Positions 5,996-6,703 of a stretch of 6,703 nt of DNA are shown here, piece by piece. The stretch's first letter is position 1. Each line of letters opens with the position of its first letter. Position numbers and translations under genes: made by a program. Origin of the DNA: CAIKZZ01 sp037443765 (GTDB lineage: Bacteria > Pseudomonadota > Gammaproteobacteria > Steroidobacterales > Steroidobacteraceae); NCBI GenBank assembly GCA_037443765.1, contig JBBINS010000154.1, positions 1 to 6,703 of the forward strand. Reading direction: 5' to 3'. The notes under the pieces are model-generated. The model saw only the letters and a program-made list of their open reading frames with translations, had not been told where the DNA came from and made no database searches.

Positions 5996-6703
5996 CTACG
6001 CGGCGGTGTCGAACGCCACGACGCCGACCGGCACGGGCTCCGGCTCGGCGACACGCAGCACGTCGGCGCGCTCGGTCCAGCGGATCAGCGCGAGGCGACC
6101 ATTGCGGTCCTCCGTCAGCGCGGAGCAGTGCTCGACCCAGTCGCCGTCGTTGCAGTAGCGAATGCCGTTCACGACCCGGATCTCGGGGCGGTGGATGTGG
6201 CCGCAGATCACGCCGTCCAGGCCGTGCTTCGCGGCGGCGTGTGCCGCCGCGTGCTCGAAGCGCTCGATGTAGCGGCGGGCGTCCGGCACGCCATTCTTGA
6301 TCCAGGTGGCGAGCGACCAGTAGCCGAAGCCGAAGCGGCGCCGCACCGCCTGGATGCCGCGCCCGACCCACAGCAGCACGTCGTACATGAACTCGCCGAA
6401 GTGCTTGAGGGCCCCGGAGAACTTGACCGCGCCGTCGAAGTCGTCGCCGTGCAGCACGAGGTAGCGCTTGCCGTCGGCGGCCTCGTGGATGAAGTCGCGC
6501 CGGATGTCGATGCCGGCGATCTCGCCGCCGCAGAGCTCGCGAAAGCCCTCGTCGTGGTTGCCCGGGACGTAGATCACCTTCGTGCCCGAGCGCGCGATCC
6601 TGAGGATCGCCTTGAGCACGTCCTGGTGCGCGACCGGCCAGTACATGCTGCGCTTGAGGCTCCACAGGTCGACGATGTCCCCGACCAGCACCAGCTGCTC
6701 GGT
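5996..6703 (-). CDS. plcP: PlcP-type metallophosphoesterase (phospholipase C), N-terminus outside window
   Basis: The C-terminal 235 residues are present; the frame is open to the window edge. Calcineurin-like metal-binding motifs appear in order: GDIVD (residues 8-12 of the visible part), PGNHDE (47-52), LHGDDFD (84-90) and CGHIHRPE (167-174). GDWVEHCSAL (187-196) completes the pattern. The first motif (DxH), about 35-45 residues upstream, lies beyond base 6703. Such proteins are usually labelled UDP-2,3-diacylglucosamine diphosphatase (LpxH-like, COG2908). However, YWPVAHQDVL, the YWSLATWIKNGV segment and CGHIHRPEIR followed by GDWVE match PlcP, which cleaves phosphatidylcholine or phosphatidylethanolamine to diacylglycerol under phosphate limitation. 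Being directly upstream of an Agt-type glycosyltransferase supports this. True LpxH remains an alternative but fits the context less well. The promoter is outside the window. Confidence 0.83.
   Translation of the reverse strand, partial: TEQLVLVGDIVDLWSLKRSMYWPVAHQDVLKAILRIARSGTKVIYVPGNHDEGFRELCGGEIAGIDIRRDFIHEAADGKRYLVLHGDDFDGAVKFSGALKHFGEFMYDVLLWVGRGIQAVRRRFGFGYWSLATWIKNGVPDARRYIERFEHAAAHAAAKHGLDGVICGHIHRPEIRVVNGIRYCNDGDWVEHCSALTEDRNGRLALIRWTERADVLRVAEPEPVPVGVVAFDTAA

Noticed and set aside
4686..6158. A 490-residue open frame on the plus strand opposite agt
   Set aside because: It spans the antisense of agt, its flanking gap and parts of both adjacent genes, and shows no recognisable motif. 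It is a GC shadow.
5970..6665. Extension of the agt frame upstream to give a 587-residue protein
   Set aside because: The extra part overlaps plcP in another frame and is Arg/Gly-rich. MKVAIVTD at 5969 has a proper ribosome site and is the canonical GT4 N-terminus.
5996..6703. Assignment as LpxH of the lipid A pathway
   Set aside because: The generic family label would fit, but the segments around YWPVAHQD, YWSLATW and GHIHRPEIR...GDWVE and the adjoining agt favour PlcP. LpxH is kept only as an alternative.

Overview
The window is very GC-rich (roughly 70% by eye), with strong G/C preference at third codon positions and long shadow frames on both strands. Protein-level resemblance points to a Pseudomonadota genome, most likely beta- or gammaproteobacterial; the exact lineage cannot be fixed from the sequence. 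No RNA gene, CRISPR array, insertion sequence or phage gene is visible.

Layout, left to right. (1) 52-1864, minus strand: a two-domain acyltransferase of the OlsF type (PlsC-like N-terminus, OlsB-like GNAT C-terminus). A one-base frame disruption near 1616-1630 breaks it. (2) 1865-2082: a divergent intergenic region with weak promoter-like elements. (3) 2083-3216 and 3226-3963, plus strand: a GT4 glycosyltransferase followed 9 bases later by a DUF2334-type polysaccharide deacetylase. (4) 3964-4063: a short convergent gap. (5) 4064-4765, minus strand: a class I SAM-dependent methyltransferase. (6) 4766-4901: a gap holding a strong GC hairpin. (7) 4902-5969 and 5996-6703, minus strand: a GT4 glycosyltransferase of the Agt type, preceded 26 bases upstream in its operon by a calcineurin-like phosphoesterase of the PlcP type, which is cut off by the window edge.

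The main reading is that this is a membrane-lipid cluster. PlcP (a phospholipase C) plus Agt is the known module that replaces phospholipids with glycolipids under phosphate limitation, and OlsF makes ornithine-type aminolipids, another phosphorus-free lipid. Their proximity suggests a lipid-remodelling island. The GT4, DUF2334 deacetylase and methyltransferase between them could add further, possibly undescribed, headgroup tailoring such as a second sugar, de-N-acetylation or methylation. The gene family calls are well supported by motifs; the joint pathway and its phosphate control are inference.
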